A stretch of 64,000 nucleotides of DNA from CAYFYS01 sp965202905 (GCA_965202905.1 OZ241868.1:1674001-1738000); one strand, 5' to 3'. Positions 35,437 to 45,509 are shown, counted from the first letter of the stretch. Notes: generated by a model from the sequence alone, not told the origin. Translations and numbers: made by a program.

Positions 35437-37077
35437 ATGGCGTTCGCGCTGCGCCTGCGTTATCTGAACGGCTGGTCCATGGCGGCGGCGGATGGGGCGC
35501 GAAAGGAGCGGGCCGAATGGCCGCCGCACCCGGATCGAGTGTTCATGGCGCTGGCCGCCGCCTGGTTCGAGACCGACGAGGCGCCGGACGAGGGCGAAGC
35601 CCTGCGCTGGCTGGAATGCCTCCCGCCGCCTCTCGTCGCGGCGGCGCCCGCCGAATTCCGCACTTCCGTCGTCAGCTACGTGCCCGTCAACGACGTGGAT
35701 CGCGGGCGCAAGATCCCGCAGGACGACGCTCTCAAAAAACTGAAGGCGGCAGGCTTGGCCATTTTGCCGGAACACCGGCCACGCCAGGCGCGCGGCTTTC
35801 CGGTGGCGATCCCCCGCGTTCCGGCCGGCGCGTTGCCGGAAGCACGCCTGATTTGGGAGGACGATGATCCAGGCCCACATCGTGCGGCCCTCGAACGGCT
35901 CGCGGCGAAGGTGACCCATGTGGGTCACTCCGCCACCTTCGTTCAGGCATGGATGGAGGAACACATCCAAGAGGACATTCCCGCGGCGGAGTTGTGGGAA
36001 CCGGTCGAAGGGATTGCGGCCACGCATCGTCTCACACATCGTCTGCGGACTCCTTACTCGGGGCGTCTGGACGATCTCGCGCGCGCCTGCAACCGGAACG
36101 CAGTCCTGGAATATGCGGAACTCCAGGCGCAGGCGCAGACCCTCAAGGGCAAGCGCAGGAAACAGGCGCAAGAGGAAATCGCCCGCCGCTTCGGCGCGAG
36201 CCCGCCTGCAAGCCGCCGGCCCGATCCGGGACGCTGGCGGGGATATGGCAAACGGCGGGATCGGAACGACCGGGCGCAGGAGACGGGCGGGGTCTTCAGC
36301 CCGAAGCTCGTGATCCTGAGTCTCGCCGGAAAACGCGCCTCCCTGCCGGCGACGCTGAAGCTTACGAAAGCCCTGCGCGGCCTGCTGATGAAATCCTGCC
36401 CAGACCAGCCGCCGCCCGAATGGTTCAGCGGCCACCGGACGGACGGCGCGCCGACGGCCGAGCCTCATCTGGCAATATTCCCGCTCGCCCATGCAGGACG
36501 CGAATTCGCGGACGGGCGGATCATGGGACTCGCCCTCGCCCTCCCCGACCAACTCGACGACCGGGACGCGGCGCGCTGTCTCGAAGACATTCTGTACGAT
36601 CCGGAAACGGGCCTGCCGCGACCGCACAGGCTGTTCGACGGATGGATCGAGTGCAGCGCGGAACTCGAGACCCGCGAACACCCGCCTTACTCCCTGAACG
36701 CGGACAGGTGGACGCGCCCGTCGCGGGTCTGGGCAAGCGTGACGCCGGTCGTGTTGAACCGCCACCCCAAGGGGGCCAAGGGGGGGAGTTTCTGGGAACG
36801 GGCGAGCGAAGACGTCCGAAACGCCTGCGGGCATGTCGGATTGCCCGACCCGCGGGAAGTGCTGCTGCACCCGGTCTCGTTGGTGGAGGGCGTTCCCCAT
36901 GCGCGGGAGTTTCCCCGCATGGAGCGCGCCGGCGGCGGCGGGCCGCGGACCCACCGGCACGCCGTGCTGGTCTTCGATGAGCCGGTGGGAGGCCCCGTTC
37001 TGGTGGGGGCGGGACGCTTCCGCGGATACGGGCTGTGCCTGCCTCAGGACGATGGAGGTGCCGGTGCCGGTAAGTGA
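35437..37077 (+). CDS. csb2: Csb2 (Cas5-Cas6 fusion-type subunit), interference set 1
   Basis: This 546-residue Csb2 (GSU0054 family) is thought to combine Cas5 capping and Cas6 crRNA-processing functions. The N-terminus FALRLRYLNGWSMAA leads to EWPPHPDRVFMALAAAWFET. The C-terminal half has FSGHRTDGAPTAEPHLAIFP, WTRPSRVWASVTPVVLNRHP and the terminal glycine-rich GGPVLVGAGRFRGYGLCLP, typical of the RAMP-like end. GGAGGAG is found in the preceding csb1 end and serves as ribosome site. Its 3' end overlaps the start of cas3 by 26 bases. Confidence 0.92.
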   Translation: MAFALRLRYLNGWSMAAADGARKERAEWPPHPDRVFMALAAAWFETDEAPDEGEALRWLECLPPPLVAAAPAEFRTSVVSYVPVNDVDRGRKIPQDDALKKLKAAGLAILPEHRPRQARGFPVAIPRVPAGALPEARLIWEDDDPGPHRAALERLAAKVTHVGHSATFVQAWMEEHIQEDIPAAELWEPVEGIAATHRLTHRLRTPYSGRLDDLARACNRNAVLEYAELQAQAQTLKGKRRKQAQEEIARRFGASPPASRRPDPGRWRGYGKRRDRNDRAQETGGVFSPKLVILSLAGKRASLPATLKLTKALRGLLMKSCPDQPPPEWFSGHRTDGAPTAEPHLAIFPLAHAGREFADGRIMGLALALPDQLDDRDAARCLEDILYDPETGLPRPHRLFDGWIECSAELETREHPPYSLNADRWTRPSRVWASVTPVVLNRHPKGAKGGSFWERASEDVRNACGHVGLPDPREVLLHPVSLVEGVPHAREFPRMERAGGGGPRTHRHAVLVFDEPVGGPVLVGAGRFRGYGLCLPQDDGGAGAGK

Positions 37078-40000
37078 CCTGACTGCCGGGGATTTTCCCG
37101 CGTTTTTCCGCTCCCTGTGGGGCCGCGACCCGTTCGCGTGGCAGACGGCGCTCGCAAGCCGGGTCATGGAAACGGCGGCATGGCCCGAAGCGATCGCCTT
37201 GCCGACCGGGGCGGGCAAGACCGCCTGTCTCGACATCGCCGTGTTTGCGCTCGCCGCCCAGGCGCCTCGTCTGGAACGCGGCGAAATCGTGACCGCGCCC
37301 CGGCGAATCTTCCTCGTCGTCGACCGGCGCATCGTCGTTGACGAGGCGTATGACCGCGCCCGCCGAATGGCCGGCAAGCTGGCGGAATCCGCAAAGCGCG
37401 ATGAGAACGACGACGTTCTGTGCAACGTCGCGCACAATCTTCTGCGAATCGGGGGGCAGGAGGGCTCCGTCCAGGACGGCGCGGGGGCCCGGCCGCTGGA
37501 GGCGCATGTCCTGCGCGGCGGCATGTATCGCTCGGAAGCCTGGGGACAAAATCCGTTGCAACCCTCGATCATCGCCTCGACGGTCGATCAGACAGGTTCG
37601 CGTCTGCTGTTCCGCGCCTACGGCCGCAGGCGCAACGTTTGGCCGGTCTACGCCGGCCTCGTCGCCAACGACAGCCTGATCCTGCTGGACGAAGCGCACT
37701 GCGCCCGGCCGTTCCTCCAAACTCTCCAGGCGGTGGCGCGGTTCCGGGAATGGGGGAAAGCACCCTTGGGCAGATTCTTTCATCCCGTCGTGATGTCGGC
37801 GACGCCGCCCACGGACATGGAAGACAGGTTCGAAGACACGTCCGGAGAGGGCGACGACCCGGAGCACCCTCTTGGCAAACGTCGGATGGCGCGCAAGCCG
37901 GCGATACTGAAAACGACCAAATCTGCGAGCACCGACGATATTGCGAAGGTCGTGGCGCGACAGGCGTTGCAGCTCGCCGATGACGGGTCGCGCGCCGTGG
38001 TTGCATTCGTCAATCGCGTCGCGACGGCGCGCCGGATCCGCGAAATTCTGTACGAGCGAGAGAACATCGACTGCGAACTGCTGACCGGGCGCATGAGACC
38101 CGTTGACCGGGAGATCGTGCACGCGCGTCTCCAATGCCTCCATTCCAGCCGGTCCGAGACGCGGTGTCTGGAAAGGCCGTTGATCGTGGTCGCGACCCAG
38201 ACCCTCGAAGTGGGCGCGGATTTCGATTTCGACGGCCTCGTGACCGAGTGCGCGAGCCTCGACGCGCTCCGCCAGCGTTTCGGACGCCTGAACCGCATGG
38301 GGCGGCCCATCGAGGCCCGGGCGGTGGTCGTCGCGGCCCGCAATCCCCCGAAGGACGATCCCGTATATGGAAGCGCGCTGGCGGAAACGTGGGACTGGCT
38401 CAAGAAACACGGGGATGACGGCGACGCGGTCGATTTCGGCATTGCCGCCTTGGGCGGTATTCTGCCCGAAGGAAAGGCGCTCGACGCGCTGAACGCACCC
38501 TTCCGCGACGCCGCCGTGATGCTGCCCGCGCATGTGGACTGTCTTGCGCAAACGTCGCCGGAACCGGCCCCCTCGCCGGACGTGTCGTTATTCCTGCGCG
38601 GCCGCCGCCGGGCCGTTGCCGATGTCCATGTCTGCTGGCGCGCCGATCTCGACCTGGAGAAAGACCCGCAAGAGCTGGAAAAGACGGAGCTGACGCGCTT
38701 GCGCCTGTGCCCGCCCGCAAGCGCCGAAACGCTTCCGGTTCCCTTGGGCGTCTTCAAACGCTGGCTGGAAGGCGACGACACCGACGACGTCAGCGCCGAC
38801 ATAGAGGGCGGCCATGCAGAAGAAACCGATTCCAGGAGGCGCGCGCCGACCGGCGACCGGAAGCCGCGCAGGATCGTGCGCTGGCGAGGGCGGGAAACCC
38901 GCGCCAAAGACGATGTGACCGATGACCCACAGAAAGTGCGTCCGGGCGACGTTATCGTGATTCCGTTCGAGCATTTCAATGCAGCCCTGTCGCTCGGCGA
39001 CATCCCCGACCGGGGCGAGAACGGCGACAGGACTGCGGCGCACGACGTTGGCGACCGGGCCCATTTGCGCGCCAGGGCGAAAGCCGTTTTGCGTCTGCAT
39101 CGAACGTTGGTCGAAGCGTGGCCGGATGATTTCCGGGAAGCAAGAGAAAGCGCTTTGGCGCTGTTGTCGGACCACGATATCGAGAGGATGTACGAAGACG
39201 ATCCGGACGGGCTGTCGGAAGGCCTGCTCGATATCCTCAAGCAACTCAGAGACCACGGCAGGCAGAAAGATATTCACGCTCGCTGGCGGTGGTTGCCGAA
39301 GAGCGCCGCCGCACTCGTCAAGGAATACGACTCGCCGCGCCGCTTGAGCCGGGCCGTGCATGTGGTCGGCGGCAGCCCGGTCGTTGCGGGCAAACAAATC
39401 GTGCCCGAGTATGCTCTCGAGGCCGACCGATTCAACGACGAGGACGATATCAATTCCTCCGGTACGTCGTACCGGAACGGCAAACCGGTTCTGCTGAAAG
39501 ATCATCTTCCGGGAGTCGAAGGCTTCGCCCGCAGCCATGCGGAGGGGTGCGGCTTGCCGGCCGAATTGACCAAAGTACTGACCTGCGCCGGGCTGCTACA
39601 CGATCTCGGAAAAGCGGATCCCAGGTTCCAATCCATGCTGCGTGGCGGGGAGCGCTGGAACGGGCTTTCGCCGCAAGCCAAGTCGGCCCAGATGAACCGA
39701 AGCCATACGCGCCGAAAATCGGACTATCCCCGAGGCGTGCGGCACGAATTGCTTTCCGTGCGGATGGCCGAAAGCGCGCCTGATCTGCTACCGAAGGAAG
39801 ACGATCTGCGTGATCTGACGCTTCATCTCGTGGCGAGTCATCACGGATTTTGTCGGCCGTTCGCCCCGGTTACAGACGGTGACGACTATCCAGAGGCGCG
39901 GTTCGAGGTGTCGGATCGCGAAACACGCTGGGACGGTGGTTCCCTGGAGCTGGAGCGACTCGATTCCGGAGTCGCGGAACGCTACTGGCGTTTGACCAGG

Positions 40001-40099
40001 CGATACGGATGGTGGGGGCTTGCCTGGTTGGAAGCCCTGTTGCGGCTCGCCGACTGGCGGCGCAGCGCCTGGGAGGAGGAAAACGATGACGGCGCGTGA
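37052..40099 (+). CDS. cas3: Cas3 helicase with C-terminal HD nuclease, interference set 1
   Basis: This 1015-residue type I-G Cas3 has the helicase first: DPFAWQTALASRVM (Q-type motif), Walker A ALPTGAGKTACLDI, DEAH box LILLDEAHCARPF, motif III VVMSATPP and motif VI LRQRFGRLNRMGR. The HD nuclease is C-terminal: AGLLHDLGKADPRFQ, GVRHELLS and LVASHHGFCRPF. This reversed domain order is the type I-G arrangement. The start MEVPVPVSDLTAGDF at 37052 is preferred; the open frame upstream is antiphase to csb2. It unwinds and degrades target DNA after Cascade binding. All key motifs are intact. Confidence 0.94.
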   Translation: MEVPVPVSDLTAGDFPAFFRSLWGRDPFAWQTALASRVMETAAWPEAIALPTGAGKTACLDIAVFALAAQAPRLERGEIVTAPRRIFLVVDRRIVVDEAYDRARRMAGKLAESAKRDENDDVLCNVAHNLLRIGGQEGSVQDGAGARPLEAHVLRGGMYRSEAWGQNPLQPSIIASTVDQTGSRLLFRAYGRRRNVWPVYAGLVANDSLILLDEAHCARPFLQTLQAVARFREWGKAPLGRFFHPVVMSATPPTDMEDRFEDTSGEGDDPEHPLGKRRMARKPAILKTTKSASTDDIAKVVARQALQLADDGSRAVVAFVNRVATARRIREILYERENIDCELLTGRMRPVDREIVHARLQCLHSSRSETRCLERPLIVVATQTLEVGADFDFDGLVTECASLDALRQRFGRLNRMGRPIEARAVVVAARNPPKDDPVYGSALAETWDWLKKHGDDGDAVDFGIAALGGILPEGKALDALNAPFRDAAVMLPAHVDCLAQTSPEPAPSPDVSLFLRGRRRAVADVHVCWRADLDLEKDPQELEKTELTRLRLCPPASAETLPVPLGVFKRWLEGDDTDDVSADIEGGHAEETDSRRRAPTGDRKPRRIVRWRGRETRAKDDVTDDPQKVRPGDVIVIPFEHFNAALSLGDIPDRGENGDRTAAHDVGDRAHLRARAKAVLRLHRTLVEAWPDDFREARESALALLSDHDIERMYEDDPDGLSEGLLDILKQLRDHGRQKDIHARWRWLPKSAAALVKEYDSPRRLSRAVHVVGGSPVVAGKQIVPEYALEADRFNDEDDINSSGTSYRNGKPVLLKDHLPGVEGFARSHAEGCGLPAELTKVLTCAGLLHDLGKADPRFQSMLRGGERWNGLSPQAKSAQMNRSHTRRKSDYPRGVRHELLSVRMAESAPDLLPKEDDLRDLTLHLVASHHGFCRPFAPVTDGDDYPEARFEVSDRETRWDGGSLELERLDSGVAERYWRLTRRYGWWGLAWLEALLRLADWRRSAWEEENDDGA

Positions 40100-41018
40100 A
40101 CCGGCCGACGGCTTGTTGCTGGCCGGGCTGAACGGCAACAATCCACTGGCGTATCTGGCCGCCGTCGGCGTGTTGCGGACCGTCTCCCTGGCCGATCCGG
40201 ACGAGGCGTGGCGGATGCGCTGGACGGAGAACGGCGGTGGCTGGTCACCCGTATTGTCCGGAAAACGGGTGACCGGCGCCGACGATCTGATCGCGCTTCT
40301 CGATCCGGCCCTGAAGAAAATGAAAGATCATTCCGCGCTGGCGTTCGCCGACGATACGACGAAAATCCCGTGTGGGAAGTTTCGCGAACTTGCCGAAGAC
40401 GCGAGCGAAAAGGCGCGTCCCGAAGATCGTATTCATGCGGACTTTATCGCCGCCTTCGGCTGTGAAAGCATCCCCGTTTCAGAAAAAGACGATTCGATTC
40501 GGGACACGGCGCTGCGCACGATGAGCGGCGCAGGCCACCAGCATTTTGTTGGGTTCATGCGGGAGCTGGTCGACAATACGGAGCCCGATGATCTGCGAGC
40601 ATCCCTGTTCGAATCATGGACGTACCCTGATCCGGCTCCAAGTCTGCGTTGGGATCCGGTGGATGATCGTCGGTACGCGTTGCGTTGGAAAGAACCATCG
40701 AAGGATCGGATCGGCACGATGCGCGGCGCGAACCGGCTTGCCATCGAAGCACTCCCGATGTTTCCGACCGTACCGAACGGATCGCGCCTGGACACCACGG
40801 GTTTTTCCCAACAGGGCCGAGCCACTTACTTCTCGTGGCCGATCTGGAGCGCTTGGACGAGCCTCGACACTCTGCGGTCCCTTCTCGCCTTGTCCCTTTT
40901 GCAAACCGTTCCGCCCGACCGCGCCCGGCTTCGCAAAATGGGTGTTGTCGAAATCTACCGCAGCGAGCGGATCGAAAACGGCTATTACCGCAATTTCGCC
41001 ACCGCCTTTTCCGCGTGA
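40086..41018 (+). CDS. Type I-G large-subunit-type protein (Csb3/Cas8-like or 'Cas3-extension' family), set 1
   Basis: The 310-residue protein starts MTAREPADGLLLAGLNGNNP and continues AYLAAVGVLRTVS, a glycine-rich entry common to type I-G large-subunit-like proteins. Near the end are PMFPTVPNGSRLDTTGF and FSWPIWSAWTSLDTLRSLLA, which I associate with the protein following Cas3 in some I-G loci. It overlaps the cas3 stop by 14 bases. By position and size it is the counterpart of Csb3 in set 2, but sequence similarity between the two is low. Its role as the PAM-recognising subunit is inference. Confidence 0.7.
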   Translation: MTAREPADGLLLAGLNGNNPLAYLAAVGVLRTVSLADPDEAWRMRWTENGGGWSPVLSGKRVTGADDLIALLDPALKKMKDHSALAFADDTTKIPCGKFRELAEDASEKARPEDRIHADFIAAFGCESIPVSEKDDSIRDTALRTMSGAGHQHFVGFMRELVDNTEPDDLRASLFESWTYPDPAPSLRWDPVDDRRYALRWKEPSKDRIGTMRGANRLAIEALPMFPTVPNGSRLDTTGFSQQGRATYFSWPIWSAWTSLDTLRSLLALSLLQTVPPDRARLRKMGVVEIYRSERIENGYYRNFATAFSA

Positions 41019-41039
41019 GGCAGCGAGGCCGATCTTACC

Positions 41040-41349
41040 CGATGTCCGCGCGGCGCGGCGCGGGCCGCGCGGCGGGTTGACGGGCCGGTTGCGGATCGCG
41101 TTCGCGACCGCGCAGGCGGGGTCGTTGCTGCTCGGCCGCAGCGCGCACAAGGGCGGCGGGGATCGTTCAGCCGTTCGGATCCGGTCGCACCGCAAACGTC
41201 CATCACGGGCATGGACGCGCAATAGGGTTTGCCGGATTCGACCGTCGGCGGATTCGGCGGACGCCCGGCCCGAGGCGTGTTCGAGACATCGCGTCGGGCC
41301 TCCTCCGGGACATGACGATCGCCGTCGCCGGCGGGCCTCCCCGCCTGCG
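41040..41349 (+). repeat. Direct duplication, left copy: 3' end of a third csb2 allele plus flank
   Basis: 41040-41291 and 41325-41349 match 48674-48944 with only scattered mismatches; a 33-bp insertion separates the two blocks here. In frame it encodes LTGRLRIAFATAQAGSLLLG and RSAHKGGG, the C-terminal glycine-rich end of a Csb2, then frameshifts before the shared TAG (41223-41225). The csb2 this end belonged to is absent here. It is a scar between the two interference sets. Confidence 0.85.
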
Positions 41350-41352
41350 GCG

Positions 41353-41446
41353 GTAGACGAACTCGTTCACCATCCGCGCCGGGACCAGCGGAACATCGCC
41401 GCGCGCCGGCGGCGCAGGCAAGGGGAGGTCGAGCTGGGTGGAAGTC
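41353..41446 (-). repeat. Duplicated 5' end of cas4-cas1 (94 bp)
   Basis: It matches 32830-32923 over 94 bases with one mismatch, in the same orientation. It encodes the Cas4 stretch from STQLDLPLPAPPARGDV to ARMVNEFVY on the minus strand and is cut off before the first cysteine codon context. It abuts the csb2-end scar. It places the start of set 2 directly divergent from a cas4 5' end, the arrangement expected of an ancestral single-set locus. Confidence 0.9.
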
Positions 41447-41700
41447 TCAGTTCATTGAAAAGCATGGGTTTCGCCATACTGGGATAGAGCAGATCTGGAC
41501 GATTCCAGGGACCTTCGCCATCATCCAACCGACTCGTGAGAGCCGACGGTATACAAACCCATCGGCGCGGCAAGGTTCAGTCCCCGGTTGCGTCGGGTTG
41601 CACCTCGTGTTTCCTGCATAAGGGGCAGTCATGTCGCGATCCCGCGAGTCGCGCAACACCTGCTCGCGACCCTCCCAAAGAATGGCTGAAGCCGACCGCC

Positions 41701-44610
41701 ATGAACTTCGACTTCAATGTCGCATTCAAAGCACTGACCGGGCACGAGCCATTCCCTTGGCAGCGGCGGCTGTTCGTCGATTGGCTGTCGTGCGGAAGAC
41801 TGCCCCCGGCGATAGACATCCCGACCGGCCTTGGCAAGACCTCGGTCATGGCGGTGTGGCTGCTGGCGCGGGCGTCGGGGGCGAACTTGCCACGCCGACT
41901 GGTCTATGTCGTCGATCGCCGCGCCGTGGTCGATCAGGCGACCGACGAGGCCAAGAAACTCCGCAAGCGGCTGAATTTGGCCAAGAAACTCCGCAAGCGG
42001 CTGAATTTGGCCAAGAAACTCCGCAAGCGGCTGAATTTGGCCAAGAAACTCCGCAAGCGGCTGAATGACGAGGCGGTTGCGGTTATTGCACAGGTGCGGA
42101 CGGGCCTCTGCCTCGATCGCGGACAGAAGTTGCCGGTCTCTCCTTTGCGTGGCCGGCGCGCCGACAATCGGAAATGGATGGACGATCCGACCGCCCCCGC
42201 GATCATCGTCGGCACGGTCGATATGATCGGATCGCGTCTGCTGTTCGAAGGTTATGGCGTTTCACGAGGCCTGCGACCCTATGCGGCAGGCCTGCTGGGC
42301 TGCGATTCGCTGGTGCTGCTGGACGAAGCGCATCTCGTGCCGCCGTTCGAACGCCTGATGGCGGCGATCCGGGATGATCTCGATTTGCGCCCGCCGCCGA
42401 CCCCTAATCTATTTCCGCTCCCGCCGTTTCGTATGCTGCCCCTGTCGGCGACCCTGGCCCGCGGGAAAGACCTGGCCCGCGAGAAAGAGGAGCCCTTCGG
42501 CCTCGAAGATGAGGATCGCGAGCACGAAATCGTCGCCCAGCGGCTGGATGCGCGTAAAGGGCTGACCCGGAAGACGCTCGGCGAGAAAGAGAACTTGCCC
42601 GAACGTCTGGCTGACGAAGCCTTGGAACGGATGCGGGAGACCGATGGCGATCCGCGCATCCTCATCTATTGCAACGCCCGCACCGACGCCGAAAAGGTGA
42701 AGGATCTCCTCGACAGCCGGCTGAAGAAGGAAAAGCCTGGGTGCCGGGTGATTCTGTTCGTCGGCGCGCGGCGGGTGTTCGAGCGCGAGGCGGCGGCGAA
42801 AGACCTGAAACGCCACGGCCTGATCCCTTGCGACGGGAAGAACGAACCGGTGGACGGCGACGACGACATCCCGGTTTTCGTGGTCGCCACCGCCGCCGGC
42901 GAGGTCGGAGTCGATCTCGACGCAGACCACATGGTCTGCGATCTGGTCGCCTGGGAGCGCATGGTGCAACGCCTGGGCCGGGTCAACCGGCGCGGCGAGG
43001 GCGCAGCGACCGTGCTGGTGATCGACCAAGACAAACCGAAGCCGGGACAAGGCGCGAAAGGCCAGGACGCGAGCGACGACTTCGACCGTTGCAGCGTGCG
43101 CGCGCTACTCGACAAACTGCCGCTCGACGACGAAGGCGTACACAGGGCCGGCCCCGGCGCCTTGGCGGGTCTCGCCGATGACCCGGACCCGGCGTTGCGG
43201 AAGACGATCGAGTGCGCCTCGACGCGCCTGCCGCTTTATCCGGCGCTCACCCGCGCGCTGGTCGATTCCTGGGCGATGACGTCGCTCGACGAGCATACGG
43301 GACGGCCCGAGGTCGGGCCGTGGCTACGCGGTTGGGTAAAGGACGAGCCGCAAACAAGCGTGATCTGGCGGCGCTCCCTTCCCGTTTTCTGGGATGGCAA
43401 AGACAATGTCAAGGCCGCGCCGCGCCGCGATCTCGTTGCGTTCTTCGAGGCCGCGCCGCCGCGCCCGGCGGAACTGCTGGAGACCGAGACCCGGCACGTG
43501 GCGGACTGGTTGAACCGGCGCGTGGCGGGCTGGTTGAAAGAGCAAGGGAAGAAGCCTGACAAACAGCCAATAGACCCTGACAAACAGCCAATCGACGATG
43601 CGGAACTCGCTCCCCTGACTCCCAACGCACCTGTCGCTTTCGTACTCGACGGCGCGAACCGGCCCGAGAAGGACAGCTACAGCTTGAGCCTGAAGGACAT
43701 CGCCGATTTCAAAAAGGAAAAGTTGGAGAGCCTTCTCAAAGGCAAGCGGCTGGTCGTGGACGCGCGGCTCGGCGGGCTGGAGGATGGCTTGCTGGACCCC
43801 AAATCCAGCGAGCCGGTTCGGACGATCGACGACAAAAACGCCGAGGATGACACGATGATCGACGACAAAGACGCCGAGGCTGGCACATGGGGTGAGCCGA
43901 CTTTCCGAATAGCGCGGTTGTCGGATGACGCGCGAGCCCGCCCGGACGCGCAGGAGGTTCTGGCCCTGTCCTGTCGGAGAACGGACGAGAGGGAGACCAA
44001 GACCTGGCTCGTGGTCGAGAAACTCCCCGGAGGCGGCGAGGGTGAGGACGCTCGCGCCATCACCCACGACAAGGAACAGTTGCTCGCCGAACATCAGGAG
44101 TGGGCTGCTGGAGAAGCGGATCGCATCGGAGAGCGGCTTGGTCTGTCGATTGACGACCGGGCGATGCTGCGCGCCGCCGCCCACCATCACGACGACGGCA
44201 AGGCCGCGAAGCGCTGGCAGCGGGCCTCCAACGCGCCGCGCGACGGCGGCCCCTGGGCCAAGACGAAAGGGCCCTTCAATTGGCGGCAGTTGAACGGCTA
44301 CCGCCACGAGTTCGGTTCCGTGCTCGATGCCCAAACCAACGGCCTCGACGGCCTCGACCAGACGGATTCCCGGTTCGAATTGGCGCTGCATCTGATTGCC
44401 GCGCATCATGGCAATGCCCGCCCCGTCATCGGCGTCTCGGGCCACGACGACCGGCCGCCGAGCGCGGCGGAGGCGCAAGGGCGTGAAATCGCGTTGCGCT
44501 TCGCGCGGCTGCAACGGCGCTGGGGACCGTGGGGACTCGCCTGGTGGGAAGCCTTGCTCCGCGCCGCCGATCAGCGCGCCTCGCGGCGGTTGGATAAGGA
44601 GACGGGTTGA
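41701..44610 (+). CDS. cas3: Cas3 helicase with C-terminal HD nuclease, interference set 2
   Basis: This 969-residue protein starts MNFDFNVAFKALTGHEPFPW. It has Walker A IDIPTGLGKTSVMAVWLL, DEAH box LVLLDEAHLVPPFERL, motif III MLPLSATLARG and motif VI MVQRLGRVNRRGEG. The C-terminal HD part shows AAAHHHDDGKAAKRWQ, YRHEFGS and LIAAHHGNARPV. Residues about 82-121 are four copies of a 10-residue unit (AKKLRKRLNL) coded by 30-bp tandem repeats at 41950-42068. They lie right after the VVDRRAVVDQATDE motif of helicase domain 1, and one copy is presumably ancestral. A shorter repeat (DKQPID twice) is near residue 620. It overlaps csb3 by one base. Confidence 0.93.
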   Translation: MNFDFNVAFKALTGHEPFPWQRRLFVDWLSCGRLPPAIDIPTGLGKTSVMAVWLLARASGANLPRRLVYVVDRRAVVDQATDEAKKLRKRLNLAKKLRKRLNLAKKLRKRLNLAKKLRKRLNDEAVAVIAQVRTGLCLDRGQKLPVSPLRGRRADNRKWMDDPTAPAIIVGTVDMIGSRLLFEGYGVSRGLRPYAAGLLGCDSLVLLDEAHLVPPFERLMAAIRDDLDLRPPPTPNLFPLPPFRMLPLSATLARGKDLAREKEEPFGLEDEDREHEIVAQRLDARKGLTRKTLGEKENLPERLADEALERMRETDGDPRILIYCNARTDAEKVKDLLDSRLKKEKPGCRVILFVGARRVFEREAAAKDLKRHGLIPCDGKNEPVDGDDDIPVFVVATAAGEVGVDLDADHMVCDLVAWERMVQRLGRVNRRGEGAATVLVIDQDKPKPGQGAKGQDASDDFDRCSVRALLDKLPLDDEGVHRAGPGALAGLADDPDPALRKTIECASTRLPLYPALTRALVDSWAMTSLDEHTGRPEVGPWLRGWVKDEPQTSVIWRRSLPVFWDGKDNVKAAPRRDLVAFFEAAPPRPAELLETETRHVADWLNRRVAGWLKEQGKKPDKQPIDPDKQPIDDAELAPLTPNAPVAFVLDGANRPEKDSYSLSLKDIADFKKEKLESLLKGKRLVVDARLGGLEDGLLDPKSSEPVRTIDDKNAEDDTMIDDKDAEAGTWGEPTFRIARLSDDARARPDAQEVLALSCRRTDERETKTWLVVEKLPGGGEGEDARAITHDKEQLLAEHQEWAAGEADRIGERLGLSIDDRAMLRAAAHHHDDGKAAKRWQRASNAPRDGGPWAKTKGPFNWRQLNGYRHEFGSVLDAQTNGLDGLDQTDSRFELALHLIAAHHGNARPVIGVSGHDDRPPSAAEAQGREIALRFARLQRRWGPWGLAWWEALLRAADQRASRRLDKETG

Positions 44611-45509
44611 TGGCCGAAGCGTCGATCCCGGTCGATCTGACCAATCCGGGCCAGGTCTTCGCCTGCCTCGGCTTTCTGGAAGCCGCCGATGTTCTGTGCG
44701 GTGAGGCGACGGGCGGATTCGACTGGTCCACCGACGCCGACACGCGCTTCCGTCTGTCGGCGGCGGGCGACGACAACCCGGTAGCGCGGGTGCTGGCCTT
44801 CTTGGCGAAGGCCGAAGTCGTGGCGCTAGCGCCCGAAGGTTGGCGGCCAAAGAAAGAACCGAATACAGAGAGAAAACGACAAAAGCTGTTAGAGGAATTG
44901 TGCCGGCAGAAAAAAATAGAAACGTTCCCCGCATGCAACCCCGAAACGACTGCCGCCATGCCCATCGAGCTTTCCGATAATTCAACTAATGTTGTTCTTA
45001 GTCATTGGACGGACGGTTCTAACCGAAATGATTTTAAATTATATTCGGGTAATCGCTCCGCGCTCGGCATCGCCAAGGCTATGCTGTCCGGAACGCGAAA
45101 AAATCTGTCAAAGGGACAAAATCTGGGTGATGACGACGACCGTTGCGCGCTCACTAAACGTCCCTTCGACATTCTCACTCCGATGGGCGGCAGTTTCAAC
45201 TTCGACCCTCGCGGTGCTTGGACCGCGCTTGACGCCGGTTATTCGCCCAATGACCAGGACCATTTAGTCAACGCCTCACCGGTTGTGGAAATTCTGGCAG
45301 CATGGAGCCTGGAAAATGCCCGTCCCACCGAACGCGAAGAGCGCCGGGTTTTCTATGCTGCCTGGGCCGATGCATTGCCGCCCATCCTCGCCCGAGTTGC
45401 GCTTACCGGCGTGCTTCCATTCACGACGCTGAGGCGCTTCCGGTTCACGCTCGATTCTTCGGGCAAGAATAAAATCGTGACTTTCGCACAAGAGGAGACC
45501 GCGCCATGA
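44610..45509 (+). CDS. csb3: Csb3, interference set 2
   Basis: This 299-residue Csb3 (GSU0052 family) has the family's opening, MAEASIPVDLTNPGQVFACL then GFLEAADVLCGEATGGFDW. Later it has FDILTPMGGSFNFDPRGAWT and ETAP at the end. AAGGAG lies 8 bases before the ATG, which overlaps the cas3 stop as TGATG. From about 44870 onward the codon use becomes noticeably more AT-rich than in cas3, continuing through csb1. It probably takes the place of the large subunit in the I-G Cascade, but its exact role is not settled. Confidence 0.85.
   Translation: MAEASIPVDLTNPGQVFACLGFLEAADVLCGEATGGFDWSTDADTRFRLSAAGDDNPVARVLAFLAKAEVVALAPEGWRPKKEPNTERKRQKLLEELCRQKKIETFPACNPETTAAMPIELSDNSTNVVLSHWTDGSNRNDFKLYSGNRSALGIAKAMLSGTRKNLSKGQNLGDDDDRCALTKRPFDILTPMGGSFNFDPRGAWTALDAGYSPNDQDHLVNASPVVEILAAWSLENARPTEREERRVFYAAWADALPPILARVALTGVLPFTTLRRFRFTLDSSGKNKIVTFAQEETAP

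Noticed and set aside
34501..37572. A 1023-residue open frame on the minus strand opposite csb1, csb2 and cas3
   Set aside because: It lies antisense to three genes with clear family motifs, has no recognisable domain, and its openness follows from the high-GC codon bias.
36521..39240. Two further long minus-strand frames opposite cas3 of set 1
   Set aside because: Arginine- and proline-rich shadow translations without motifs; Cas3 motifs on the plus strand are intact.
41447..41659. 70-residue minus frame between cas4 fragment and cas3 of set 2
   Set aside because: No family resemblance or ribosome site; probably non-coding promoter region of set 2.
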